Position numbers and translations under genes: made by a program. The notes under the pieces were generated by a model that was given only the letters and a program-made list of their open reading frames with translations, did no database searches and was not told the origin of the DNA. A stretch of 64,000 nt of DNA. Source: Blastobasis lacticolella. Its lineage: Eukaryota; Arthropoda; Insecta; Lepidoptera; Blastobasidae. Position 1 is the first letter of the stretch. The number at the start of each line of letters is the position of its first letter. This document shows positions 12,497 to 22,089 of the stretch, piece by piece. Location of the stretch: assembly GCA_905147135.1 (NCBI GenBank), contig LR990048.1, positions 13,438,563 to 13,502,562 on the forward strand. The letters run 5' to 3'.

Positions 12497-12605
12497 AGTC
12501 ATCATCATCATATCAGCCGAAAGATGCCCACTGCTGGGCATAGGCGTCCTCCAGAGATCTCCACAAAGTCCGCTCCAGTGCCTTCCGCATCCAGCTGGTA
12601 CGCAG
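12497..12605 (-). mobile_element. 3' end of an RTE-like LINE, truncated
   Basis: CATCATCATATCAGCCGAAA and CCCACTGCTGGGCATAGGC, followed by CAGAGATCTCCACAAAGTCC and CGCATCCAGCTGGTACG. Same family as 3411-3570 and 18645-18905. Confidence 0.65.
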
Positions 12606-12809
12606 AAAGTCCTGAAACAATTTTCATAAACTCACAGTGCTGTAGTTCATATAGCAGAACAGTAAAAAAGAAAAAAAATATATATATATAAATTATTTCT
12701 ATGCTCGACGTAGTTCCCACGGGATCACGCTGTAACCGATTTTTACGCTGGCGCAGCATATATGAGACCTAACATCTCTCTATAAGTATATAATATGCTA
12801 CTAATATAT

Positions 12810-13046
12810 CTAATATATTGAATCTTCTAGGCTTTCTATTATCTTAGCATTGAGCGTGTATTTCAGATTCTCACGGTAGTCTGCCTCACTCTCTTCCACT
12901 TCAGCTACGACCTCACCGACATCCCCACCCTGATGCTTTGCTCCGGAACTTACATTGGGTTCATCATTGTACTCACTGGAGAAATTATAGGTAACAAATA
13001 ATACTACTAATAATACTAGGTTAATAGGAACAACTTTTTTGAACAA
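12810..13046 (-). CDS. candidate small membrane-anchored or secreted protein (unrecognised)
   Basis: The 78-codon frame starts with a positively charged N-terminus (MFKK), then a hydrophobic stretch PINLVLLVVLFVTYNF at about residues 7-22 that could be a signal anchor. A strongly acidic segment follows (GDVGEVVAEVEESEADYREN) and an ENLKYTLNAKIIE end. This charge layout is less random than most short frames nearby. I do not recognise the family. It could be a first coding exon of a larger minus-strand gene, a short secreted peptide, or chance. No promoter or splice partner is evident, and a SINE begins about 10 bp upstream of its start codon. Confidence 0.22.
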   Translation of the reverse strand: MFKKVVPINLVLLVVLFVTYNFSSEYNDEPNVSSGAKHQGGDVGEVVAEVEESEADYRENLKYTLNAKIIESLEDSIY

Positions 13047-13054
13047 GGTTAATT

Positions 13055-13295
13055 GACGACCTGAGTGGTTTAGTGGTCAACATCTGCGTCTGCCACGCAA
13101 GAGGTCCCGGGTTCGATTCCCGGCCGGGCAGAAATTGTAATTTTAATTTCTGTTACGGGTCTGGGTGTTCTATGTATAACAAGTATGTATTTAAAAGTAT
13201 ATAAGTAGTTTATCAGTTATCTAGCACCCATAACACAAGCTTTGCTTACTTTGGGGCTAGATGACGCTGTGTGAATTTGTCCAAGATTATTTATT
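13055..13295 (+). mobile_element. SINE family A, full-length, tRNA-derived
   Basis: The first ~75 bp look like a tRNA: A-box-like CTGAGTGGTTTAGTGGTCAA, an anticodon-arm-like TCTGCCACGCA, and B box GGTTCGATTCC (13110-13120). The body follows with TTCTATGTATAACAAGTATG, TCAGTTATCTAGCACCCATA and GGGGCTAGATGACGCTGTGT, ending in a TTTATTTATTTA tail. Other copies are at 9722, 15693, 31642 (minus) and 53760. An RNA polymerase III internal promoter is implied. It is not a functional tRNA gene because the acceptor stem does not pair. Confidence 0.75.
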
Positions 13296-13719
13296 TATTT
13301 ATTTAACTATTTTATATCATGATGTCGAAGCGAAGAAACTACAAGAAGTATTCGTTTGCGTAATCGAAGTGGCAACTCGCTCGAACTTCGAAAACCTTCC
13401 ACAAGATTCGCTCTCTTCTGTGATGAAAAGTTGAAAATGATAAAACGTAGTTCCGTATGCGATGATGAAAACAAATTTACAAAAATAAATAATCTTAATT
13501 ATTTCTGAGCAGACAACAAAATACAGATATAGTTAGAACAAATGAGTGCAAATATGTGTATTACGCTTTCCCAGCTAAGCTTTTGTTACCAATTTTTATT
13601 TAAGGCATAATGAGATATCAGATAGCTTTGAACCTGTAGATGGAACGTGCTAACGAAGCTGAAAGGTCGAAATAACAACATATATGTATATATTTAAAAA
13701 AAATTAATTGCGTATAGCG

Positions 13720-13770
13720 ACGGGCGGACGGTCCACCTGATGAAAACTGGCTATCGTCGTTAATTAGAGC
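13720..13770 (-). mobile_element. LINE 3'-end remnant
   Basis: GCGGACGGTCCACCTGATGA is the reverse-orientation tail of the CR1/Jockey-like LINE. Only about 50 bp remain, immediately upstream of SINE family B. Confidence 0.35.
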
Positions 13771-13784
13771 CTCCGTGGCATTGG

Positions 13785-14095
13785 AGATTAGCGGGTTTGA
13801 CTCGCAAGTGAGAGGTACCGGGTTCGCCAGTGCTACTATGTACCAATATTTTTTATGAGTTATGTACATTTATGGAATAGTAATTGATGAGCGAAAACAT
13901 CGTGAGGAAAACGACACATTCAGCTGAATGAATGTGTAACCATGATTCAATCTAGTCAGGTTCCCTTGTTAACAGATATCAGTCGCTCCACTGTAATTAC
14001 CTGATCTGCTAAAGCCTGGATCGTGGTGAATGCGGACCCCGGGCTCTCGTGCGCGAGAGCACAACCGGGACATTAACGCCTAGATGCTTTTTTAA
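13785..14095 (+). mobile_element. SINE family B, tRNA-derived head, diverged
   Basis: It aligns along its length with the reverse complement of 36243-36556. Shared blocks include GAGTTATGTACATTTATGGA, AACCATGATTCAATCTAGTC, CAGTCGCTCCACTGTAATTA and CTCGTGCGCGAGAGCAC. The head, with GAGAGGTACCGGGTTCGCC, is a decayed B-box region. Confidence 0.65.
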
Positions 14096-14885
14096 CATTC
14101 TATAGCTACCTACCTATTAGGAAATAGAAGGAAATACCTTTATATTTTAGTTATTGTCCAGCAAGCTGTATCTACCCACGCAGTCGTAAATAATTTTAAT
14201 AACCCCATAACACGATCCTAATTAAAATAAATTAACCGCATTCATACCAATTATGAATCCTCGCATTAAATTTCATTGCCCTTAAGTTTCTTTGAATTAA
14301 TTTGCAACGTTGTAGTATAAAGCGGTTAACTTTAGAACTAAATATCTCCCTATGGATTTTATCTAAATTGAAACAACTTGTTGAGTTTAACTACCTTGTC
14401 TTTATAGTAAATTTTAAGTAGTAGTAAATTTTGTTCATGTTTTGGAATAATAAACATGCAAAATAGGTTACTGGCAAAACTGATGGTCAATCGGTTATGA
14501 CGTAGGACCTGCCCGTAGTAGAAAAAGTCTGAAATTCCGATTCATGTTCACCAAGGAAGTTTTAGATAGGAAATTGAGGACATGGTCCAACACTATGGCT
14601 GGTTTGACGTTTGACGATGTAACCAAAGAGCTGGTGTGCCGTAGATGTTACAAAGTGGACACTTGGAATTACTGTGGAGAGATGGAGCGTTTTATGTGTA
14701 TTCGAAATAAAAAAATATTCATTAAATCTTTTACTGACTCTTTAATTGTAGGTAGGTATCTCAACGTGGAAAGCTCAGTAGGTTCCTCCAGTACCACATA
14801 AACTACCAGTTCAGAATCTAAACTAGAAACCTATACCCTCAACCTACGCTATAACACTTTGAAACACACCAGTGGTTGGTTGTAG
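14096..14885. other. intergenic or intronic, no recognised exon
   Basis: I searched here for 5' exons of the MARVEL-like exon sets that follow and found none with the expected signature. The region contains an 85-codon frame (14544-14801) with CRRCYKVDTWNYC-type cysteines that I do not recognise. Confidence 0.35.
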
Positions 14886-15389
14886 GAGAAGTCCTTTTCG
14901 CGCCACTGGATCTGGTGCAGGACATATTCTACGGCTTGCTCGGGGTCATTCTCTTCGCGACCGGCGGTGGTCTGGTGCTTGCGGCGCGGCTCAACACACC
15001 CGTCTTACCCAGGTAGGGTTGCCAACTCACCACATTATTAGTGCCTGTAATACCACTCGAATCTGAACTCTTGAAGTATCCTCTACAGAGCACAAGGCAT
15101 TATATCCAGTTAAATAGAGTTTCCAATTGTATTTTTTTATTGTTGACGCAAATAAATATTACTAGATAGTGCCTATTCACATATTTTATAGGTTTGCTTG
15201 ATTGTCTTTAAGCACGCACAGACTTTATGTTTAAAAAATTAAGTTGGCAACCCTACCGGCAGGACGGGCGACTCTATGGCCGGGCTGATGTGCGGCGCCC
15301 TGACGGCCGTCACCGCGGTCGTGTTGTTCTTCGATCTCGTCCTCGCCTACTTGGACTCTGAAGAGTTTGAGGAGGAGGCCAGCATCTGA
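14886..15389 (+). CDS. MARVEL/Snakeskin-like membrane protein, terminal exons, set A (5' part not found)
   Basis: Two exons are visible. The first (14886-15012) follows a TTGTAG acceptor and ends at a GTAGGG donor. The second (15263-15389) follows CGGCAG and ends in TGA. Read from phase 1 they give GEVLFAPLDLVQDIFYGLLG, then a hydrophobic VILFATGGGLVLAA, a loop, and the hydrophobic GALTAVTAVVLFFDLVLAYL with an acidic tail EEFEEEASI. The exon start, its phase, and the spacing from the initial glycine to the DIFY motif equal those of the complete gene at 27527-34864 (GYVMQTPSHKRVDIFYSLVG). This fixes it as TM3-loop-TM4 of a paralogue. The N-terminal half must be encoded upstream, but no 5' exon is recognisable in the preceding 14.8 kb. 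The intron (15013-15262) is bounded by a perfect inverted repeat. Confidence 0.65.
15012..15257. repeat. 16-bp perfect inverted repeat framing the set-A intron
   Basis: GGTAGGGTTGCCAACT at 15012-15027 is the exact reverse complement of AGTTGGCAACCCTACC at 15242-15257. The left arm overlaps the splice donor (exon ends at 15012). The right arm ends five bases before the first exonic base (15263). The intron therefore has the architecture of a short MITE whose terminus supplies the GT donor, or of an RNA stem joining the splice sites. Confidence 0.8.
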
Positions 15390-15692
15390 GTTTTAAGGTG
15401 GGCTTTGTGGAAAATGAAGACTGAAGAGTGCCTCTTGTGTTCTTTTAATATAGGAGGTTCGGCCTCAATAATATTGGCCGGTGAAGTAGGGCCATCATAT
15501 GACTATAATAATAAATACTAAGTTCATGATCGTCATCTCAGCCGGAGGACATATCATGTTGTTATGTGCAATATAAAACAATAAAACGCAAAAAGCTGGA
15601 AAAGACTAGGCTTGGTCACGTTGCCCTTACGTCATTTCACAGGTAACAATTAGCTTACTTATTTGGAAGCCTAGACTCGAACCTGAGTGCCA
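15390..15692. other. spacer between terminal-exon sets A and B
   Basis: No exon with the 5' signature of the family is seen between the set-A stop and the set-B acceptor, so set B has no private upstream coding exon in this spacer. Confidence 0.45.
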
Positions 15693-15745
15693 CTCTCTGC
15701 TTACTTTAGGGCTAGGTGACGCTGTGTGAATTGTCCATGCACATA
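15693..15745 (+). mobile_element. SINE family A fragment
   Basis: CTGCTTACTTTAGGGCTAGG and TGACGCTGTGTGAATTGTCC match the 3' part of SINE A. The fragment ends less than 20 bp before the splice acceptor of exon set B, so old SINE sequence forms part of that intron end. Confidence 0.55.
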
Positions 15746-15763
15746 ATTTACTCTCAATTCCAG

Positions 15764-16044
15764 GGGAACTGGTGTCGGCGGCCGCTGACGCGTACGTCGA
15801 CGCGTGGTGGTCCGCGATCGGCGGCGCGCTGTTCGCCGCGTGCGGAGGCCTGACCCTGATCTCGTGGCGGAACGTGCAGCCCTGCTTGCGACGTACCTAC
15901 GGGAATGCGGCCGCGTACTGCGCCCTCGTCGTCGCGGTCCTGCTCATCATAGACGCCCTGATCGCCATCTGCAGCGCCCATACAGGCTCCGACACCGCCT
16001 CGCGTGTCCAGAGGCCCAAGGCGCCTTGCACACGCTGCAACTGA
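15764..16044 (+). CDS. MARVEL/Snakeskin-like membrane protein, fused terminal exon, set B (5' part not found)
   Basis: One exon follows the acceptor TCTCAATTCCAG in phase 1 and encodes about 92 residues to a TGA stop: GELVSAAADAYVDAWWSAIG, hydrophobic GALFAACGGLTLIS, a basic loop, hydrophobic YCALVVAVLLIIDALIAIC, and a basic, cysteine-containing tail ending PCTRCN. It aligns without gaps to set A over the first ~67 residues and ends the loop at the same arginine, but it lacks the intron that A and the complete gene carry there. The exon is markedly GC-rich. It could be the 3' end of a separate paralogue or an alternative last exon sharing 5' exons with set A. The gap-free match to A and intact splice phase argue for a living exon. 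Confidence 0.6.
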
Positions 16045-17763
16045 TAGCTGCGCTGTAGGCCGCTAGATGAACACTCGCGCGAAGAATTGGGAACCCAAAA
16101 GCTGTACTCCTACTTTAGGATCTTCAAACAGACTAGTGGTTGGTTGAATGAAGCGGTCAGCTGTCGGGTCCGGTATGAGGGTATCGTTGTCCGCTGGATT
16201 CGGTATTTACGCTAATTCTAGTATTGGTTACTTTTGAATAAGATTAAATATCCCTATTTATATTATGTATACTTGTATTAAATGTAAAATACTGAAATGT
16301 GAAGTTTTTGGTATGACAAATAGTTACACAGGTGGACTAAAAAACGACTCTAGGTTTGGTGCCAGACTTTGGAATTAATAACTCAATCTAGGTAGCATAT
16401 TCAATTAAAAATTGTCATCATTTGAAATGTCTAAGTGCCCTCCTTTCAGTACCGGTATGACTTTTGTTCAGAAAACATTTATTTTTTCAAAAGTCAAGCA
16501 CAAATATTTTTTAGTTCACCACTATATCAACCAACAAATTCTACATGTTTTATTCAAAAAGTTCCCAAACTACTACTACAAACTAAAAACAGAATCATTT
16601 TAATTAATCTGGGTTTCAAATAAAGAAAACCACATCGAAATCGGCCCCCCATTCAAGAGCTACGATGCGAAGTAACGATTTATACCCTATAAACCGCCCC
16701 AGATAATATGTTAGTGCGATCACTGCGCCTCTTATTCCAAGGGTAGATACCACGCTGTTGAATATTCTACCTCATACATTTATTAAACTTCATTTTATCG
16801 GTAATAATTAATTTACAATGTATAATCTGTCCAAACTGATTGGTCCTATTTGGTTCATGAAATTATGTATTTAAATGGATAATATGCAGCAGTATTCGTT
16901 GAAATCCACATTCTATGTATTTCTTGTATAATTCAAGACAATTATACACAATATACGTAGCGTGATTGATACAGCACGTCGTGAATTTGAGCATTGTTTG
17001 TTCACCAAATAAGACAAGTCAGTTTAAACAGATCATATGGTTATTTACTCCTTTATTTGATCTGAAGTTCAACATTTCGTACGGCCGTGTAGACTCGATG
17101 AGAAATTTATTGTGATTGTAAAAATGGGGGTCGGCCCTTACGAAGATGAATCGGAAACATGCATTTTTAATTTATTATCAATTACTAGATGCGTTACACC
17201 TACTCTACACCTACCCTACACATACCATATACCTTTCTACACCAACCGTACAGCTACCCTACCCCTACCTACCCTTTATTTTTTTCGTGACCATTCATCG
17301 TAGGGATTCATTTTTATATAATAGATGATCATGAATTAAGGTAACGAAATGCCCGAAAATGACTCTAGGAATATATTTTTCTGAAGTTAAAACGTAACTT
17401 TCTATTCCTCGACGGTACTACCATCTAGTTAATAACGCCGGAACCAGAGAGTGAAAAGTAACACGATGTACGGGTTCAGTTCAGCGCTCGTGGTGAATGC
17501 TATTAATATGATGAATGGCCAGTAGATGGCGTGTAGCGGCACCAGTTGCGCAACCAACAAAATGTTTACAAAATGATATCAACAACACTCCATCCACCAA
17601 TGTGTGTATGTATTCCATTCACTCTTTGCAAGTCCATATAGCCTTTACCGGTGAACCGGTTGCCCGGGTTGCTCTAAGATTTTACTTAAGCTGCTAATTG
17701 AGTAGTCTGGCAATGGGTATCTACTGCTTGTTTTTTACAAACAACATAAACAAACACAATGAG
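16045..17763. other. intergenic, no recognised gene
   Basis: The block CAAACAGACTAGTGGTTGGT at 16124-16143 repeats the intron tail before set A (AAACACACCAGTGGTTGGTT). No intact exon follows it. The rest is AT-rich with only spurious frames. 17200-17280 is pyrimidine-rich with repeated CTACC/CCTAC units. Confidence 0.4.
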
Positions 17764-18187
17764 CAGTTTTCCAATAGGTATCTAAAGCATTCCTAATCAC
17801 TCACTAGATGGCGCCCCGACAATTTTGGTAATTGATAATCGCTTGAAATAGGTTCTTAGCAAACAGGATATAAACACTGGGTACGTTGTATTGGATAATG
17901 TTGTATTTGTCAATCGTAATCAACCATTTTAGAGGTTGTAATAATAATGGAACATAATTGGGAACATAGTGCCAACTTCTATAAATATTTCTTTTTACAT
18001 TTCGTTCAACCTTTAACAGTTATGTTTTATTAATAAACATTTTATTTTTAACTTTAGTATTAGTCGGCTGCATGAAATCACTGTCCACTGCCACCATCAT
18101 ACAGATTTAAAAAAGATTACCAAAATTGTAGGAGCGCCATCTATTGATGCTTTTTAAAACCAACTATCAATACCTACTGGAAAACTT
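17764..18187. mobile_element. MITE or foldback element with long inverted ends
   Basis: The left end AGTTTTCCAATAGGTA and inner block AGATGGCGCCCCGACAATTT pair, as diverged reverse complements, with the right block AAATTGTAGGAGCGCCATCT and end TACCTACTGGAAAACTT. The inverted arms extend about 70 bp each with mismatches. No transposase frame lies inside. Class unknown. Confidence 0.6.
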
Positions 18188-18644
18188 CTCATAGCGTGTT
18201 AGCAAGATTTTCATTGATATAATACTTATAATAAACCTCTTTTTCTATTTAGAAAAAGTTTGAGTAAAGCTTGGGTAAGGTTGTATCATATTTATTTGTT
18301 TCTTCATGCACATATAAAGAACTAAATAAAAAAACCTTTAAAGAAACAGAAGATGATAAAATATCTATGGACAAGTCTCAAGTTGCAGAAAGCAATCTGT
18401 TCGAGTGCGTATCCAAAATCTGAAACGCAATATACTTACTCGTATTTTAGCACTGTGGTGACCTCAGCTTAGAGTAGGTATGTGATGGTCGATCATCATC
18501 ATTATTTTGGCGTCAATCCCAGTTGTGCTCTCGCGTGGGCCCGGGGTCCCGGTTAACCTGTGACTGCTGATAAGTTCATAAATATAGAGCAGATACTCGA
18601 ACGCTGACTACACTAAGCAGATATTGCATCAACTGCAAGTGCAA
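18188..18644. other. intergenic, SINE B remnant only
   Basis: No gene. Around 18505-18550 CCAGTTGTGCTCTCGCGTGG is a short remnant of SINE family B. Confidence 0.4.
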
Positions 18645-18905
18645 GATATTCATCATAATCATCATATCAGTCGAATGATGCTGGGCAAAGGCCTCCCCCA
18701 GAGATCTCCACAAAGGCCAGTCCTGTTGTTTCCGCATCCAGCTAGTACCTGCTAGCTTTACCAGATCGTCGGTCCACCTTGTGGGAGGCCTACCCACGCT
18801 GCATCTTTCGGTACGTGGTCGCCACTCGAGAACTTTACTGCCCCATCGACCACCTATTCTTCGACCTATGTGTCGAGATATGAGGCCATCGAAATCCTAA
18901 CAGCA
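18645..18905 (-). mobile_element. RTE-like LINE 3' end including ORF C-terminus
   Basis: The minus strand gives GRPPTRWTDDLVKLAGTSWM, then KQQDWPLWRSLGEAFAQ and a stop. This is the typical C-terminal sequence of an RTE-like LINE ORF, with the shared 3' block CCAGAGATCTCCACAAAGG. 5'-truncated. Confidence 0.7.
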
Positions 18906-21204
18906 ACTAAAATATACTTAAAAATAATGTCAGTAAAAGCCAAAATAAGTGGGCAGGCCCCAGCCCCGTACTCTTATTCTGAAAATTGTGTTAAAGACCC
19001 CAACTTATCTGTGAACTGACATTTGTCGCCACTGTCGCACTTGAACGTCGCCATAAACACCGACAATCAGTACATCTCAACCTGACGGCAGAAGTTCCTA
19101 ATTTTGTCATTTTACAGATAAGTTGGTGACACTGTAGATTAGATGAAAGGTAGGGAAGGAAATTGCTTAAATGGAGGCTATGGATGACCGCAGGAATGTG
19201 CGAAGATAGTAAACGAGGTCGACTGACGAGCTGACCCGTGTGTGGAATGTCTACGGATACGGAAAGCACAGAACGCTAATATAGGAAAATGGAAGAAAAT
19301 CACTCAGCATTGGTTAGAAGTTTGAGGAAGAAGAAGAGGATTTTTTTTTAATTAACAGTTGATTAAGGTCGCCGTATCAACCGCAGGATGTACCTACGCT
19401 GGTCGTCATATCTACCGTAGGATGTACGCTGCTAGACGTAAGAACTCCAAGCTTTCCATTTGTCTTTGCGTTTCTTGCATCCTCTTGCGTCCATATTTTT
19501 GTACCGAATAATGAATACTACTATATCATTATTCCTACATAATTTTTAGAGCATGTCTAACTTTAAATGTTAGTGCACCAAAAATACTGAAAGATACACT
19601 CCACCTGAAGCTCTGCCCTATAAAAAGCTCTCCCTAAATAGAGTTACTATATAAGAGTTTGATTGACTCGGAATGTAAAGTAACGCTAATTACAACCAAC
19701 GCATGTTCCAAGCAAGCGCGCCTCGCACCTCCAACAGAGTCATCATTCAATTCATGTTAACCGGACCGCAAATAAGCGCGAACATTAACCGCGAGTGTAG
19801 TTCCTAGAAGGACATATTGTTTGGGGCATTACGTAACTCCGAGATGATATAAAGCTATTTTTATTTTAGACATGATATTATGCCAGTTTGTACCGAGCTT
19901 TGTTTGGCCGGTGGTGGAAGCGGGCCTGTTAAATTTTATTGCCATTTTTAACCATGCCAAGGGCAAGGCTGGAGGTAAAGAATGTAATTTAAATTTTCAT
20001 GGTCTTATTACTTACGCTTTTAGATCCCATCCTAATTCTTTATTCGTTTTTTTTCGCAGAGTAGTTACGGAGGCGCCAGTTGGGATTTTATTATTTAACT
20101 GCTTATTGTATATAAAACACAGCTTTAATATCTATAGGTATTAAAGCTATGTTTAATGTGTTTGTGTGTTGTGTTAAATATACTCTATATTCTATTTATA
20201 GAATAGAATAATCAAGTTACTTCCGACAACCTTTGCACTAGTTCACATGAGTCATGTATTTGCTCCAATGACAGCAGTGAGTGTATCACAAACACGCTAC
20301 GCTGATGTCATTCAGACCGATAACTACCTACCCTTTACATTTGTGCGCATTTTTGTTATGAATAACAGTGACCCTGCCGATAACCTTCATTGAAACATAA
20401 ATTCTGGAGATTCTTTTAAAAAATAACTCGAATCACACTCGTTTATTAAATTAAATTAAATTATCTTTAATAAAATGACAACAGTGGTCCATTTGTTGTT
20501 AGTAAATCTTAGTCTATGTTAGTAAAATTTGTAATATTACATTTCATTAATCATTTAACTATTTTTGCACAGCTGAATGCTGTTCCCTCAAACTTAACAA
20601 ATTCTATAGTCTCTCCTTGCCGTACTTCTCGCCATCTCACAAAAGCCTTGCTCGACTCATCGTGTGGCACTTGTTTAAAAACTTGTTTCCATTTTTCTGA
20701 ATGTAGATCTATCAACATCATTCTATCAACATCTGTTCCCAGCTTCTGACATATTCTCCCTTAATATTCTCCCTTCTCTACTAATACCGTCTTCAGCAAC
20801 CTTGCATCATATCATAAGCTGTGCATTCACCAGCACGACTAGACCAATCCCTGATTAAGTTTGAGAGCTAGGGTCTCGGACGTCCCCTGGAATGTGGTGC
20901 CATATTTTAGTAATTATTTTTGCTTGGATCACGGTATAAGTCTAGTATTTTTTATTGTGGCGTCGATACTAAAATAACATTGAGTCATAGAACATTTGTT
21001 TTGAACCTTGGAATCGTGAGATTCTTACGATAATGTCAATGAAGGAACATATACGTTAAAATAGCGTGGGTTCTTGTTTACTAAAACAATTACCTATTAT
21101 TACATAAGTAAGATGAAGAGGTACTTAGCAGAATTGAGTAGGTTGCTATGATTCTTCTAATATTGCTTACGTTACAGTACAGTTTATGTTATGGGCTATT
21201 TATG
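18906..21204. other. intergenic, no recognised gene
   Basis: Nothing supportable. At 19870-20060 a plus-strand frame flanked by acceptor-like TTTTATTTTAG and donor-like GGTAAAG could mimic an exon, but it matches no family I know. Confidence 0.35.
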
Positions 21205-21330
21205 TGTATAAACAGGCTATAACAGTCTGCTGCTGGCCTTAAGCTCCTTCCACGTTCGTGGAGAGCGTTGCCATAATCTGCCATAATTTTGGCAGGCGGG
21301 TTAGAGGTCGCATTGATTAAAATTACACCA
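21205..21330. repeat. interspersed repeat family R3
   Basis: CCACGTTCGTGGAGAGC, TTGCCATAATCTGCCATAAT and GGCAGGCGGGTTAGAGGTCG match the R3 copy at 5535-5660. Confidence 0.5.
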
Positions 21331-22089
21331 GTAAACACTGATGTCCATTTTCTGGTACAATTCCACATTTCCTGAAAATACATAAGGAAAATTTTATTGT
21401 ATTGCAGGAGCTATGTAACCGAAATGACATCATAGAATTAGAACATCTTGTCAACACATAGTGAGCCTATTTAATATAATTTTATAATTTATTAGAATTT
21501 CAAATGTATTTTCGATAGAAACTGCTACACTTTTTGCCACACACTACACAACACAAATAAAAACGGTGAATATTCAATAGGTCGTACGATGGAAACTGGT
21601 CACCGCTGCGTAAGGCCATCAGCCACACGGGCACTCAGGGGCGTCATCTTTGTTAAATCTATACATAGTATGAAACAAAGTCACTTCCCGCCGTCGGTAT
21701 CTATGTACGCGTAGATCTTTTAAACTACGCAACGTATTTCAATGCGCTTTTAATTAATAGAGTGATTCAAGAAGAAGGTTTATTGCACGAAAATTAGGAT
21801 AGGTTGTGTGTAGGACAGGGTAGCTGTAAAGTAGGTGTAAGGTATATTTATTTATTTTCATTTATTGATTTATTATTATACAAGCATTATCATTACAGCT
21901 AACTCAATGCCATAATATTGACGTCAATGTTAATTTATTTAATATTTGTCATGATTTATTTATTTAAAATATAAAGTTACGTCGGACACAACAAAATTAT
22001 CAAATATTATTTATAAATATGTTTATCAATACTAAGAATATTAACTAAGTAAGAATATTGCACATTGCAGAAATTACTGCCTCATTAAA
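21331..22089. other. intergenic, R2 repeat remnant
   Basis: At about 21640-21850 a degraded copy of repeat family R2 lies partly inverted (AAAGTCACTTCCCGCCGTCG). The remainder is AT-rich with no supported gene. Confidence 0.4.

Noticed and set aside
13058..13132. possible functional tRNA gene (A and B boxes, GGTTCGATTCC)
   Set aside because: The acceptor arms do not pair and the sequence continues into a body shared with four other sites, so it is the head of a SINE.
14544..14801. 85-codon frame with CRRCYKVDTWNYC cysteines just before exon set A
   Set aside because: No family recognised, no splice link to set A in a suitable phase, and weak composition support.
19872..20144. exon-like frame with acceptor- and donor-like borders and a hydrophobic segment
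   Set aside because: It does not match TM2 of the MARVEL-like family or any family I know; the borders could arise by chance in AT-rich DNA.
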